From positions 50,736 to 114,735 of the forward strand of contig JABIHA010000138.1 of assembly GCA_018649885.1 (NCBI GenBank): a stretch of 64,000 bases of DNA. Reading direction: 5' to 3'. The position numbers and the translations under genes were made by a program. The notes beneath the pieces were generated by a model. The model saw only the letters and a list, made by a program, of their open reading frames with translations. It had not been told where the DNA came from and made no database searches. This stretch comes from Bacteriovoracaceae bacterium (GTDB taxonomy: Bacteria > Bdellovibrionota > Bacteriovoracia > Bacteriovoracales > Bacteriovoracaceae). The number at the start of each line of letters is the position of its first letter. The stretch's first letter is position 1. Shown here piece by piece: positions 51,709 through 60,752 of this stretch.

Positions 51709-53348
51709 AGGGCTGTGCAGTTTTTCTTAAAGAGCTTTGTCATATCATTTTGTAAAAATAATTTTTGATAGCGACTCATATACATGCATGCTGATTTCTT
51801 TTCTCCTGCATTTAATTTTGCCAGCGAGATATTTCTAAGGGCTATTGTATTAAATGGTGTGCTTTCAAGTAGTGGAGTTAAGATCTCACTGGCCTTAATA
51901 TACTTTTTTTGACTAATGAGGACATAGGATAGGTGGGTACAGGCGCGCCAGTTTTCAGGGTAGATATGGCAGGCCTTCGCCAGTTTGGCAGTATCTCGGT
52001 TCTTCCCATTAGTTTGGAGATGAGAATAGATTGAGGTTCCCCAAATAATGACGAGAGCTATGCCGAGGGGGTAGGGCCAAAGAGAATGGTTTTTTACTTC
52101 TGTAGCTTCTAAAAGCCCAAGAAAGTAGGATAGGGAAACTGCCATCAATAAAACCGTGTGAGCTGATTCAAGTGGGAATTGAAATAGTGCCTCGCCTAAA
52201 AAAAAGAGGGTCAATATTTCAAATAGTGTTTGATCCGGTTTTTCGATTCTTTTCCAAATAAAAATCAGCATTCCTATTAAGAGTACCATTAGCCCTGTTG
52301 TTACCAATATCCCCTCTTCAATGAGTAGTTTCAAAAACTCGTTGTGTGGGGTAAACCAAAGACTTTTTTGTGGCAGCCTAACTCCTCTTTTTGCTAAATA
52401 AGGTAGAATCGAAAATTCAAACTGATTACTGCCGACTCCTAGGGGGTGGTGATAAATATGATCAAGTGAGGCCATGGCAATGGCCCACCTCGCCTCGATA
52501 CTTCCCATCGCCTTTTGGTTTTGTTTTTGAAGCTTGATATCGCTAACACTATTTACATGGCCTGTGGGAAGAGGAGATTTCTTAAATTTATAGACAAAAC
52601 TGATACAAAGAATCAGTGAAATCAAAGTAGTTTTGATTCGGTTTTTTCCACTAAAAGAAAATGTCGACCACAAGAGCCCTAAAATCACAAAGAGGTTTAC
52701 TGATCGGCATTGAAGAATCGCCAGATAAATGGCAATGGCACTTACAATCCCCCAGCCGAGTAAAGTTACCTTGGAGTGGCTTTTTGTATGAGAATAAATA
52801 CTCACCAGAAGTGTTAATCCTAAAAACTCAGCAAATAAATTTGAATTACCTAGTGTTGCCGAAATGAGTTGTGCGCTGGCCAAGTTAAGAGATGATTCTT
52901 GGGAAATATGAAAGACCACACCCAGCAGGATTAAAAAAAGACTTGTTCCTTGAAGAGCATGTGTAAGTGTTATCAAATTTATTTTTTCACTTTTAAAAAG
53001 TTGGAAAAAAATGAAAACATAGATGATAAAGCTAATTCTATATAAGAGAATATGAGACCACTGGCCAGATGCAAGAAAAATTGAAATAAGTGTAGTGACA
53101 GCAAAAATTGATAGAAAGCACAACGCATCCAAATTGGGGATTTTGGGAATATAGATTTTTTTTGTAAAAAGAAGAAGTGATCCCAATAGAAAAAAGCAGA
53201 AAAAATAGAAATCCCACTTGGGAATATTGAAGTAATCATAGCTGTAATTTGAAACCATAAGTGGTGTTATGGTGATGGGAAGAAGTGCCAAGGCCTTAAC
53301 CAAAAACCGTCTCAAATTTAGGAGATCATCTCGTAGCGAATTAGACAT
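51705..53348 (-). CDS. O-antigen ligase/polymerase-like membrane protein with TPR tail
   Basis: A 547-aa protein with about 11-12 helices. The periplasmic loop carries the Wzy_C/WaaL-type pattern HPLGVGSNQFEF...FTPHNEFLKLLIEEGIL with the conserved His. Around residues 450-530 TPR-like helices follow (ACHIYPENWRACTHLSYVLISQKKYIKASEILTPLL). Such proteins ligate or polymerise surface polysaccharides, or glycosylate pilin (PglL type). Neighbours give no further clue. It converges on and overlaps the YgjV-like gene by 4 nt. Confidence 0.75.
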   Translation of the reverse strand: MSNSLRDDLLNLRRFLVKALALLPITITPLMVSNYSYDYFNIPKWDFYFFCFFLLGSLLLFTKKIYIPKIPNLDALCFLSIFAVTTLISIFLASGQWSHILLYRISFIIYVFIFFQLFKSEKINLITLTHALQGTSLFLILLGVVFHISQESSLNLASAQLISATLGNSNLFAEFLGLTLLVSIYSHTKSHSKVTLLGWGIVSAIAIYLAILQCRSVNLFVILGLLWSTFSFSGKNRIKTTLISLILCISFVYKFKKSPLPTGHVNSVSDIKLQKQNQKAMGSIEARWAIAMASLDHIYHHPLGVGSNQFEFSILPYLAKRGVRLPQKSLWFTPHNEFLKLLIEEGILVTTGLMVLLIGMLIFIWKRIEKPDQTLFEILTLFFLGEALFQFPLESAHTVLLMAVSLSYFLGLLEATEVKNHSLWPYPLGIALVIIWGTSIYSHLQTNGKNRDTAKLAKACHIYPENWRACTHLSYVLISQKKYIKASEILTPLLESTPFNTIALRNISLAKLNAGEKKSACMYMSRYQKLFLQNDMTKLFKKNCTAL

Positions 53349-53524
53349 AGAAAAATTATATCATCGCCAGAAAATCTGTGTGACTTGCCGGCAGGAATCG
53401 TGCTATCTACCTGTAATGACAAGACAAATGTGACTGTTGCATATTTGGTCACCCCTTGTACATATTTCAAATAGCTCAGGTATTGAGATGTAGTGGACTA
53501 CAATAATAAGGAGAGGTTATTCAG

Positions 53525-55723
53525 ATGCTTGGGAAGTTATTTAAGATCATTGTACTTTATGTCTTTGGTGCTTGCGCTTATGCAGGCTTAGCGCCCACGT
53601 CTTCGATTGTCTTACCCACAGATTTATCCATCCACAGGTTATCTGAAATAGAAATTACTTTTAGCACTAAACTTATATCAATTCTTGGAAAGGCCGCTAA
53701 ATCAAATAAAGCATTTTTTAGTATTGTCAGAGGTGGAGGTCGCTTGCGCTCAAGTGAGCTGAAATCTGATGATCGTGGTCTTGTTGAGAATACTTACTAT
53801 CACGACGGAGTAAATGAAGATCAAGTGCTGATAAGAATAAAGTCAGGCGTTACCACCGAATATTTAACAATAAATATTAAACACCCAGTCCCCTATACTG
53901 GGACCATTAGTTTTGAGAACTCGAGATTGTATTCACAGTCTTATACCGAATTAGCAAATGGAAGTAATCAAACCCAAATTACTCTCGAAATCAGAGATGA
54001 GCAGTCAAAAATTATTGAGCAGGCTTACGGACTCAGGCCTCGTCTTGTTTGTGACTCAAATACATTGGGTGAGTTCGTGATAAGTGACCCGGGTGTATAC
54101 AGCTACAATTTTGATTTTGGTGATGAACAACGTAGCTACAATTGCAGTGCAAAGTTTAGAGATGGGATTATTAGGCTTGATAGTAATCTTGATTCAATTC
54201 CACTTATTGATCCACACAGTTTGGATATGAGCTCACTTGGCACAATTGGAAGCGAAGTCACAATTGCCTTCACTTTGAAAGACGAATTTAGCCATGACTT
54301 GAGATCCACCCATGGTTTAAATTTTAGTATTAACTCTTCAGTTGGAGGAACGTTTTCAGGGGTTACTTTTGATGGTGGAAAATTTATCACAACTTTCTAT
54401 CCGCCCCAAGGAGCTGGAACAGGGGAAGTAGAGCTTGTTGTTAATGGCACTCTAATGCTAAGCAGACCCTCTATTTCATATGAAAATATCCAAATCGATT
54501 TTAGAAAATCAAAGATTAGTATCGATAACCCGAAGTTCAACCCCTACGTTGAAACATTCAAAACGATTCGTATTGAACTAATAGATGTGGAAGGAAATCC
54601 CGTAGCTAGGTTGGGAAGCCGTGTTGTGCTCTCTGGTACTGTTGATGGAGCAGGAGAGTTAGATGAATTTTCCATTCGTGAAGGTTTGATTGAAGTGAAT
54701 TATCATCCACGATTTTTTGAGTATCAAAGCACTCTCACGCTTTATGCTGGAGCAGATCAAATTGGAGATAGTATAGAAATTCAAACCGATCTTTCACCTG
54801 AAAGAGATGATATTTTAAATTTAAGATATTTCTCTGGACTTCAAGGTGATTTCATACAATTTAGCCGAGTAGAAGAAAAAATCATAGGCTTTTTATTTAA
54901 GAATTCGGGACCAAATAAGATCATGCCTCATCACCTGAGGGCCCCAGATGAAACCAAAGACGATTTTACTCCCCATCGCCTTTTTAATTTTAGTTTTTTA
55001 GATCGGGCGAGACAAAATTTAGTACTTTGGATAAGTGATTCTCCTACACACTTGAATAGCTCTAATATGGAATCGACTTTTACCTTTTTTCCACGTCTCA
55101 AGCTTCCGCAGCTAGAGCAAGGAGATGATGAGCTCACCATTACTTTGCCTACCAAAGAAAAAGTGGTGATAAATAAAAATGGAGAAATCATTTCAGGTGT
55201 TCTTGAAGAAGGGCCAATTGATATGTTGAGCTCGAAACTTCAAAGAAAATTTCCTACTATCAGATATAAAGGAGCTGGAATTGTTATTCGGGCCAACCGA
55301 AGATCCAATGCCCCCTCTTTTGAAAAATGGAATGGCACAGACGTTGGTGGTGACTTTGGTAATAGTGGTGAAGAGTTTGCGTATATTTACTACTATGACT
55401 TTGAAAGCGATACTCCTGTTGTGTGCACGAGAAGAAAGTCTGAGTTGTGGGTCCAAGAGGATATAAGACCCATTCCTTTTAAATTTAAAACAGATCAATT
55501 ATTTTATGATTACCTTGAAAAAAATTGCCAGTGGGATGTAAGTGAGATCTTGAAAGATTCTTTTGAAGAAAAAGAGACAATACTTGATGTGATCTCAAAC
55601 TTACTTCCTAGCTTTGATGATGATGATGATGAAGAAGCAGTAGCAGATCCCACTCCTGAAGCTGACCCTACTCCCGCCCCTACTCTCTGGGAGAGCATTA
55701 TGGAAGGAATTGGGGACCAGTAG
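53525..55723 (+). CDS. Large exported Ig-like protein, unknown
   Basis: A 732-aa secreted protein with a signal peptide (ending CAYA) and repeated ~100-aa beta-sandwich-like segments. These fit bacterial Ig-like domains, with ITIAFTLKDEFSHDL and similar IEL.D..GNPV patterns. The C-terminus has an Asp run (FDDDDDEE) then PTPEADPTPAPT, and a short end. No catalytic motif is seen. AGGAGAGG precedes the ATG. It is followed by two exported proteases in the same direction, so it may belong to a surface or secretion cluster. Confidence 0.65.
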   Translation: MLGKLFKIIVLYVFGACAYAGLAPTSSIVLPTDLSIHRLSEIEITFSTKLISILGKAAKSNKAFFSIVRGGGRLRSSELKSDDRGLVENTYYHDGVNEDQVLIRIKSGVTTEYLTINIKHPVPYTGTISFENSRLYSQSYTELANGSNQTQITLEIRDEQSKIIEQAYGLRPRLVCDSNTLGEFVISDPGVYSYNFDFGDEQRSYNCSAKFRDGIIRLDSNLDSIPLIDPHSLDMSSLGTIGSEVTIAFTLKDEFSHDLRSTHGLNFSINSSVGGTFSGVTFDGGKFITTFYPPQGAGTGEVELVVNGTLMLSRPSISYENIQIDFRKSKISIDNPKFNPYVETFKTIRIELIDVEGNPVARLGSRVVLSGTVDGAGELDEFSIREGLIEVNYHPRFFEYQSTLTLYAGADQIGDSIEIQTDLSPERDDILNLRYFSGLQGDFIQFSRVEEKIIGFLFKNSGPNKIMPHHLRAPDETKDDFTPHRLFNFSFLDRARQNLVLWISDSPTHLNSSNMESTFTFFPRLKLPQLEQGDDELTITLPTKEKVVINKNGEIISGVLEEGPIDMLSSKLQRKFPTIRYKGAGIVIRANRRSNAPSFEKWNGTDVGGDFGNSGEEFAYIYYYDFESDTPVVCTRRKSELWVQEDIRPIPFKFKTDQLFYDYLEKNCQWDVSEILKDSFEEKETILDVISNLLPSFDDDDDEEAVADPTPEADPTPAPTLWESIMEGIGDQ

Positions 55724-55820
55724 GGGTAAAATTTCTGTAATTCTTACCGAGTTCATTTAATTCTCTTTTCATATTACGCACCGAGCAATATCCCTTTAAG
55801 TGAGGAAAAAGGGGATGAAT

Positions 55821-56450
55821 ATGAAAATACTTTTAGTAGTAGTGCTATTTGCTATGCAGTCAGCAAACGCTAAATCTGAATACCGATGCGATGATAATCC
55901 AAAAATTATTGAGCTTAAGGAGATTGCCGTCTCTCAAACTGAGGGCCTTCTATCTGAGCTAGCTAGTTATTTTGAAAAGCCAGAAGTTGTGGCCAGTAAA
56001 AAGCTAAGGCGTCGCTTAAAGTCTATCAAAAGGCGTCTTGAGTGCATTTCAAGGCGAGTGCCTAAACTTGCTTATATTTGCAAAGATAAGAAATTTTGCG
56101 GGAGGGGAAGTGCTTCTGTTTTCTTTCCCAAGCTAAGGACTGTAAATTTATGCCCTAAAATTTATGGTGATAAGAAATATCCTTCCTATAAAAATAGGGC
56201 CGCAGTTATTGTTCATGAGGCAAGTCACACTTGTGGAACGCTAGATTATGAATACGGCAGACATCCAAGAAAAGGGTATTTTGGTGTATTTGGTTCAAGT
56301 GCAAATGCTGATAATTTTGAGTATTGGGCCAAGAAAGGTTTTTGTCTTCCAGGCTTCGATTGCAAGGAAAATGCTAAGGGCTACAATCCATTAAAAAAAT
56401 CTGCTAATAACGTGGCTTCACCAATGTTAATGAAAATGATGAAAAGGTAG
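55821..56450 (+). CDS. Exported M35-like (aspzincin) metallopeptidase
   Basis: A 209-aa exported protein with a signal peptide (MKILLVVVLFAMQSANA). The zinc site is H132-E133-A-S-H136, and GTLDYEYG follows, with D142 as the expected third ligand. HExxH plus GTxDxxYG is the aspzincin (M35, Lys-specific or deuterolysin-type) pattern. Multiple Cys suggest disulfides. It may degrade proteins outside the cell. The ATG at 55821, after AAAGGGGATGAAT, is preferred over GTG 55800 and ATG 55815. Confidence 0.8.
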   Translation: MKILLVVVLFAMQSANAKSEYRCDDNPKIIELKEIAVSQTEGLLSELASYFEKPEVVASKKLRRRLKSIKRRLECISRRVPKLAYICKDKKFCGRGSASVFFPKLRTVNLCPKIYGDKKYPSYKNRAAVIVHEASHTCGTLDYEYGRHPRKGYFGVFGSSANADNFEYWAKKGFCLPGFDCKENAKGYNPLKKSANNVASPMLMKMMKR

Positions 56451-56615
56451 TCAATTTATGCATTGCGCGTGGGTAAAAAAGCCACACGCGCGGCGCTTCA
56501 CTTCAGATGTAAGATCCTGTTATATTTCAGTAGTTGCATGGCCTATAACTTGTGTCTATGATCAAGCACTTTTATATTTTGACCAAGAGTTTTGGTTATT
56601 ACTGCAGGAGACTAC

Positions 56616-58322
56616 ATGAAGAAGATGATTACCGCTTTGGTATTAGTTTTAGGCCTTGGAGGCCAGGCATTTGCAAGTGCAAAAATGCAAAAAGAAATGG
56701 TGAGAACCATTGACGCTATAGGGGTTACCTTTAATACCCTTTATGCTCCGGCCCCGTGGAAGAAAGAATATGCTTCTTGGGAGCTTGAGGTAGAACTTGA
56801 TAAAGCAAAGTTAGCAGTAACCTCTAATAAAGATATTACTGTTAAAGAATTTCAGTTGGTTCTTAGAGATTTTTTCCACTCTACAAAAGATTATCACGTA
56901 GGTTTTTCTTTTTATGCAACAGAGTCAGCGACTCTTCCGCTTACTATTAGAGGAGCTGAGGGAAGATACTTTATCGTTGAAATAGATAGAAAGAAACTCT
57001 CTGAAGCAAGCTTTCCCTTCAAGCCTGGTGATGAAGTTGTAAGTTTTGGTGGAGAAGATATCGCAACTGCTGTTAAGGGAGTGAGAGCTCAGGGTGAAAA
57101 AAATGTTGACCTTACTGACCAAGCAATTGCTGAGTTAGTTCTCACAAGAAGAAGGGCTTCAAGAGCTGTAAAAGTTCCAAGAGGACCTGTTAGTCTTGGG
57201 ATTATTAAAAAAGGTGCCAAATCTCCAATTGAACACCAACTTGTTTGGGACTATACACCTGAGAAAATTGGAAGCCATTTTTTCCAAGCACTTGATGGTG
57301 CTATCTCTCTTCACAAAGATCCATGGGAAAGTAGTGATAGCTTTAATAAGCTTTCAAGGCTTAACTTTGTTTCTGAGTGGGCGATTGACCTAGCGAAAGA
57401 TCAGGAAGCTGACAGCTTGTGGAAGATCGGCGGAAAGAAATCATTTGTTCCAGCTCTTGGCAAAAAGATCTGGGAAAGTGATGAGAAAAACCCCTTTGAC
57501 GCTTATATTTACTTGAATGAAGCGAAGAAGTTTATTGGTTACATCAGAATTCCTTCTTACGGTGCTGGTGAAAAAGAATCAGTGGCCTTTAAAGAGATTA
57601 TGAAAAAATTTGATGGCCTGACTGAAGGTTTAGTCATTGATGAGATCAACAATCCAGGTGGATCAGTATTTTATCTATACTCTTTAGTTTCAATGCTAAC
57701 AGATCAGGCCATGAGCACTCCAAGACATAGAATGAGTATTTCTCAAAAAGATGTACTTGAAGCTATTGGTGAGATGGAAAAAGTTAAAAAAGTTACTACA
57801 GATGAAGAAGCACAAAAATACTTTGGCGGAAAAACTCTTAGTGGCTATCCAGTAAATATGACTTTTGCCACTTTCTACAAAGAATTTCTACAATTTACTA
57901 TAGACGAATGGATGGCCGGAAGAACTCTGACAACTCCCTACTTCCTATATGGTGTTGACAAAATTAATCCACATCCAGAGGTTCGCTATACTAAGCCTGT
58001 TCTTCTTTTGACTAACGAGCTTGATTTTTCTGGTGGAGACTTTTTTCCTGGAATCCTACAAGACAATAAAAGAGTTAAAATTTTGGGAACAAGAACAGCT
58101 GGAGCTGGTGGTTATGTACTATCAAAAGATGTTTCAAATCTTTTTGGTCTTTCAAGCTTTTCTGTAACAGGATCTCTTGCTATCAGAGCAAGTGGTAAGC
58201 CTCTTGAAAACCTTGGTGTAACTCCTGATGTTGAATATAAAATCTCAGCATCTGATATGCAAAATGGTTTTGAAGGTTACAAAAAAGAAATTGTAAAAAC
58301 AATTGATGAAATGATTAAGTAA
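56616..58322 (+). CDS. Exported CPAF-like S41 serine protease
   Basis: A 568-aa exported protein resembling chlamydial protease-like activity factor (CPAF). The His is H94 in KDYHVGFSFYATESATLPL; the Ser is S472 in LDFSGGDFFPGILQDNKRVK, followed by ILGTRTAGAGGYV; the Glu is E531 in LENLGVTPD, with TGSLAIRASG just before. The 59-residue Ser-Glu spacing equals that of CPAF as I recall it (S499, E558). A signal peptide ends in QAFA. CPAF cleaves host proteins during infection; in a bacterium with this lifestyle it may act on prey. AGGAG precedes the ATG. Confidence 0.88.
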   Translation: MKKMITALVLVLGLGGQAFASAKMQKEMVRTIDAIGVTFNTLYAPAPWKKEYASWELEVELDKAKLAVTSNKDITVKEFQLVLRDFFHSTKDYHVGFSFYATESATLPLTIRGAEGRYFIVEIDRKKLSEASFPFKPGDEVVSFGGEDIATAVKGVRAQGEKNVDLTDQAIAELVLTRRRASRAVKVPRGPVSLGIIKKGAKSPIEHQLVWDYTPEKIGSHFFQALDGAISLHKDPWESSDSFNKLSRLNFVSEWAIDLAKDQEADSLWKIGGKKSFVPALGKKIWESDEKNPFDAYIYLNEAKKFIGYIRIPSYGAGEKESVAFKEIMKKFDGLTEGLVIDEINNPGGSVFYLYSLVSMLTDQAMSTPRHRMSISQKDVLEAIGEMEKVKKVTTDEEAQKYFGGKTLSGYPVNMTFATFYKEFLQFTIDEWMAGRTLTTPYFLYGVDKINPHPEVRYTKPVLLLTNELDFSGGDFFPGILQDNKRVKILGTRTAGAGGYVLSKDVSNLFGLSSFSVTGSLAIRASGKPLENLGVTPDVEYKISASDMQNGFEGYKKEIVKTIDEMIK

Positions 58323-58335
58323 AAATAATTGAGTG

Positions 58336-58375
58336 AAGGCCCAGCTCTAATTTTAAGAGCTGGGCCTTTTTTTTT
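58336..58375 (+). terminator. Strong rho-independent terminator after CPAF-like gene
   Basis: A 13-bp perfect stem (58336-58348 with 58356-58368) around AAGGCCCAGCTCT, loop of 7 nt, followed by a run of nine T. It begins 14 nt after the protease stop and lies inside the longest frame of the next gene, which shows that gene starts later. Confidence 0.95.
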
Positions 58376-58391
58376 ATGTGGAGAAGCAAGA

Positions 58392-59531
58392 GTGAAACAA
58401 AGTTTATTGTCGAGTGATTTGGGAATTGATGATTTTATTAAAGGTTATTGGAACCGTGAATCGCTGCTACTGAAAAGTGGGCTAAGTGGAGCTTCTGCTC
58501 TTGCAAGCTTTGAGGAGATTTTAGATTTTGGTGGGGAAGCTCAGTTTGAATCAAGAATGGTAATTGAAAAACTGGGAGGTAAAGACTATAAGTGCCTTCC
58601 TGGTCCAATCGAATTATCAGAGCTTGACATGGATGATGATGAAAGGTGGACACTTTTAGCTCACGGTTTAAATCTTTATAATCCTGATTTTTTTGAGTTG
58701 GCCCAAAAGTTCAATTTTATTCCCAACTGGATGTTTGACGACATCATGGCGAGTTATTCTAAGGAAGGTGCCTCTGTTGGCGCTCATATTGACCACTATG
58801 GTGTTTTTATAATTCAGGGTCTTGGAAAGAGGAAATGGCTTTTAGAAAATAATCCAAACCCTGCTTATATTCCAAATCTCGAAATAAAATTGCTGGCAGA
58901 ATTTCATCCCGATCAGGAGTATATTCTTGAAAGCGGTGATGTACTCTACATACCACCCGGAGTTGCTCACCACGGAATTAGCTTAACCGATAGCTTGTCT
59001 TACTCAGTTGCTTTTAGGTCTTATTCAGATTTTGATTATCTCGCCTCTTTTGGTGATTTTGGTGCTGATACTTCAAAAGGAGGAGTTGCTATTCACCCAG
59101 TAGTAGAATCTTCATCTGAAACTGATGTTATTACAGACCAATATATTTTAAAAATTCAAGACTCATTTAAAAAGGCCATCTCCGATAAGGAGCAACTATC
59201 TATATGGTTGGGTCAAATGATGAGTGCTCCAAGAATGGCCTTTGAAAAAGGTGAAAAGCTTTGCAGTGAGCAGTTTTTTGGTCTTCTTACCCAGGGAGCA
59301 GAGCTTTTTCACAGTGAGCATTTAAGGATGAATGTGGATGAGTCGAGAGTGCATCTCTTTATCGGAGGAAAACGCTTTGACTATTCACAACAGGCCTATC
59401 TCTTCTTTCAAAAAATTGTAGGAGCAGCTCCCTTTGAGAGCTTTACATTAAATGATCAAAAATTAGGTGAAGATGTGAAGAAAATCTTGTATTCTCTACA
59501 CTGTGAGGGAGTCTTTTTTTATGAAGACTAA
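58392..59531 (+). CDS. Cupin/JmjC-type uL16 arginine hydroxylase-like protein
   Basis: A 379-aa 2-oxoglutarate/Fe(II) oxygenase of the RoxA (YcfD) family, which hydroxylates an arginine in ribosomal protein uL16 in other bacteria. The iron site is visible as H132-x-D134 (GAHIDHYGVF) and H193 in PPGVAHHG. A C-terminal ~120-residue winged-helix dimerisation-like part follows. The GTG at 58392 follows GGAG; starts further upstream would run through the terminator. Confidence 0.85.
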   Translation: MKQSLLSSDLGIDDFIKGYWNRESLLLKSGLSGASALASFEEILDFGGEAQFESRMVIEKLGGKDYKCLPGPIELSELDMDDDERWTLLAHGLNLYNPDFFELAQKFNFIPNWMFDDIMASYSKEGASVGAHIDHYGVFIIQGLGKRKWLLENNPNPAYIPNLEIKLLAEFHPDQEYILESGDVLYIPPGVAHHGISLTDSLSYSVAFRSYSDFDYLASFGDFGADTSKGGVAIHPVVESSSETDVITDQYILKIQDSFKKAISDKEQLSIWLGQMMSAPRMAFEKGEKLCSEQFFGLLTQGAELFHSEHLRMNVDESRVHLFIGGKRFDYSQQAYLFFQKIVGAAPFESFTLNDQKLGEDVKKILYSLHCEGVFFYED

Positions 59532-59537
59532 TTTTTG

Positions 59538-60161
59538 ATGATCCATTATGTAAATGAACGAAATATTGATGACAGAATTTTATCGGAGGTAAAAGAGGCA
59601 CTTGAAAAAGGCGAAATTTTGGCCGTTCCAGGTGACACTAACTGGCTACTAACCTGCAATCCGTTTGCAAAAGGCGCAGTTGAAAAGCTCTACCAATTAA
59701 AGAAAGAAAAAACCTCACACCACTTCGCCATTCTATGTTCATCACTATCTCAGGCCACAGACTATGCCTATATTGATAACTCAACTTTTAGACAGATAAA
59801 ATCCTGTATTCCAGGCCATTTTACTTTAATCTTTAAAGCTAAAAAAATTATCTCTAAAACTCTCAAGGCCTCAAAGTCTGATCACCAGGTGGGCATAAGA
59901 TTTATTCCAGGCGCACTCATGACAACTTTGATTGAGTTTTTAGGTTTTCCCCTGCTGTGTACTCATGTGACTCGCGAATTGCTGGGAATGCCTGAAGACG
60001 GAGGGGATATTTACTCCTATCTCATTGAGGAATCCTTATCTCATCAAGTCTCCCATATAATCGATCCCGGTGAGTTCGAATTTGTGGGTCCCACAACTGT
60101 TATTGATTTTTCTTCCGGAGACGGTGGGGAGATCACTCGAAATGGCAGCGGAAAACTCTAA
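59538..60161 (+). CDS. Sua5/YrdC/YciO-family protein
   Basis: A 207-aa protein with the YrdC fold: GEILAVPGDTNWLLTCNPFAKGAVEKLYQLKKE, then PGHFTLIFKA, and VGIRFIPGALMTTL. The usual PTDTVYGL is here GDTNWLL, so substrate binding may differ from canonical threonylcarbamoyl-AMP synthase; the YciO subgroup is a good alternative. The ATG at 59538 is preferred over the TTG at 59535. Confidence 0.78.
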   Translation: MIHYVNERNIDDRILSEVKEALEKGEILAVPGDTNWLLTCNPFAKGAVEKLYQLKKEKTSHHFAILCSSLSQATDYAYIDNSTFRQIKSCIPGHFTLIFKAKKIISKTLKASKSDHQVGIRFIPGALMTTLIEFLGFPLLCTHVTRELLGMPEDGGDIYSYLIEESLSHQVSHIIDPGEFEFVGPTTVIDFSSGDGGEITRNGSGKL

Positions 60162-60180
60162 GCTATTAAAATAATAAGAT

Positions 60181-60239
60181 GATTGCATAATGGCGCAACT
60201 ATACTCTTGAAACGATTGCATATTCATGCAACTATACTC
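60181..60239. promoter_or_regulatory. Direct-repeat operators upstream of arsR-like gene
   Basis: Two 26-nt copies (60181-60206 and 60214-60239) match at 22 of 26 positions and start 33 bp apart. Each contains a dyad: TTGCATAATGGCGCAA (60183-60198, imperfect) and TTGCATATTCATGCAA (60216-60231, perfect 6-4-6). TATACT follows each. The second copy ends 2 nt before the ATG of the regulator, leaving no room for a normal ribosome site, so the message may be leaderless or start within this block. Fits ArsR/SmtB autoregulation. Confidence 0.75.
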
Positions 60240-60241
60240 CT

Positions 60242-60571
60242 ATGGATGAAAAAAGCTGTTGCGATAAATTTAGCGTAAAAAAATTTGCTTCCCTTTTTAA
60301 GGCCCTGGGAGACTCTACAAGATTGGCCATCTTCTCACACCTTTGTGTCTGCCATAAATCCGGAGATGGTCAGGGCAATGTGAAAGACGTTTCACAGTGT
60401 TGTGAGGTGGATATGTCAGTGGTCTCAAGGCACCTGTCTACTATGAAAAAGGCAGATCTGCTTTTGGCGGAAAAAAAGGGTAAAGAGGTTTTTTATTCTA
60501 TCAACTCAAAAGAGCTAGCATCTAAACTTAGGGAGTTGGCCGACTTCATTGAAGGAGACAATCATGAGTAA
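60242..60571 (+). CDS. ArsR/SmtB-family metal-responsive regulator
   Basis: A 109-aa winged-helix protein: LFKALGDSTRLAIFSHL, then the recognition helix DMSVVSRHLSTMKKADLL, and an EVFYSI wing. The N-terminal CC pair (residues 6-7), CVCH in helix 3 (around 35-38) and QCCEVD (around 52-54) could bind a thiophilic metal such as As, Cd or Zn. It likely represses its own operon through the repeats just upstream and loses DNA on metal binding. A Cys-rich miniprotein gene overlaps its end. Confidence 0.88.
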   Translation: MDEKSCCDKFSVKKFASLFKALGDSTRLAIFSHLCVCHKSGDGQGNVKDVSQCCEVDMSVVSRHLSTMKKADLLLAEKKGKEVFYSINSKELASKLRELADFIEGDNHE

Positions 60572-60689
60572 AAAAGTAAGTGATGAAAAATCCAGTGAAG
60601 CCTGTTGTAAATTCTGCCCGTGCTCATTTAATGAGACCAGATTAGCGGAATTTTTAAGGCATCTAGCGGAATTTTTCGACAAGGATTAA
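60564..60689 (+). CDS. 41-aa Cys-rich miniprotein, cotranscribed with arsR-like gene
   Basis: An ATG-to-TAA frame overlapping the regulator by 8 nt. AAGGAG (60552-60557) gives a good ribosome site. The middle is ACCKFCPCSF, four Cys in six residues, then a helical RLAEFLRHLAEFFDK end. It looks like a metal-binding peptide or a partner for the ArsR protein. Too short for usual gene finders; homologues were not checked. Confidence 0.65.
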   Translation: MSKKVSDEKSSEACCKFCPCSFNETRLAEFLRHLAEFFDKD

Positions 60690-60699
60690 ACTAAGACAG

Positions 60700-60727
60700 T
60701 GGGGGTATAAAAATTACCCCCATTTTG
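60700..60727 (+). terminator. Terminator after arsR/miniprotein
   Basis: TGGGGGTA (60700-60707) pairs with TACCCCCA (60715-60722), loop of 7 nt, followed by TTTT, 10 nt after the miniprotein stop. Confidence 0.8.
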
Positions 60728-60752
60728 CATAACTTTAAAAGGAGGTGGTAGC

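Noticed and set aside
58329..58391. Upstream extension of the uL16 hydroxylase-like gene
   Set aside because: The extension is made from the terminator hairpin of the preceding gene, so translation from there is implausible.
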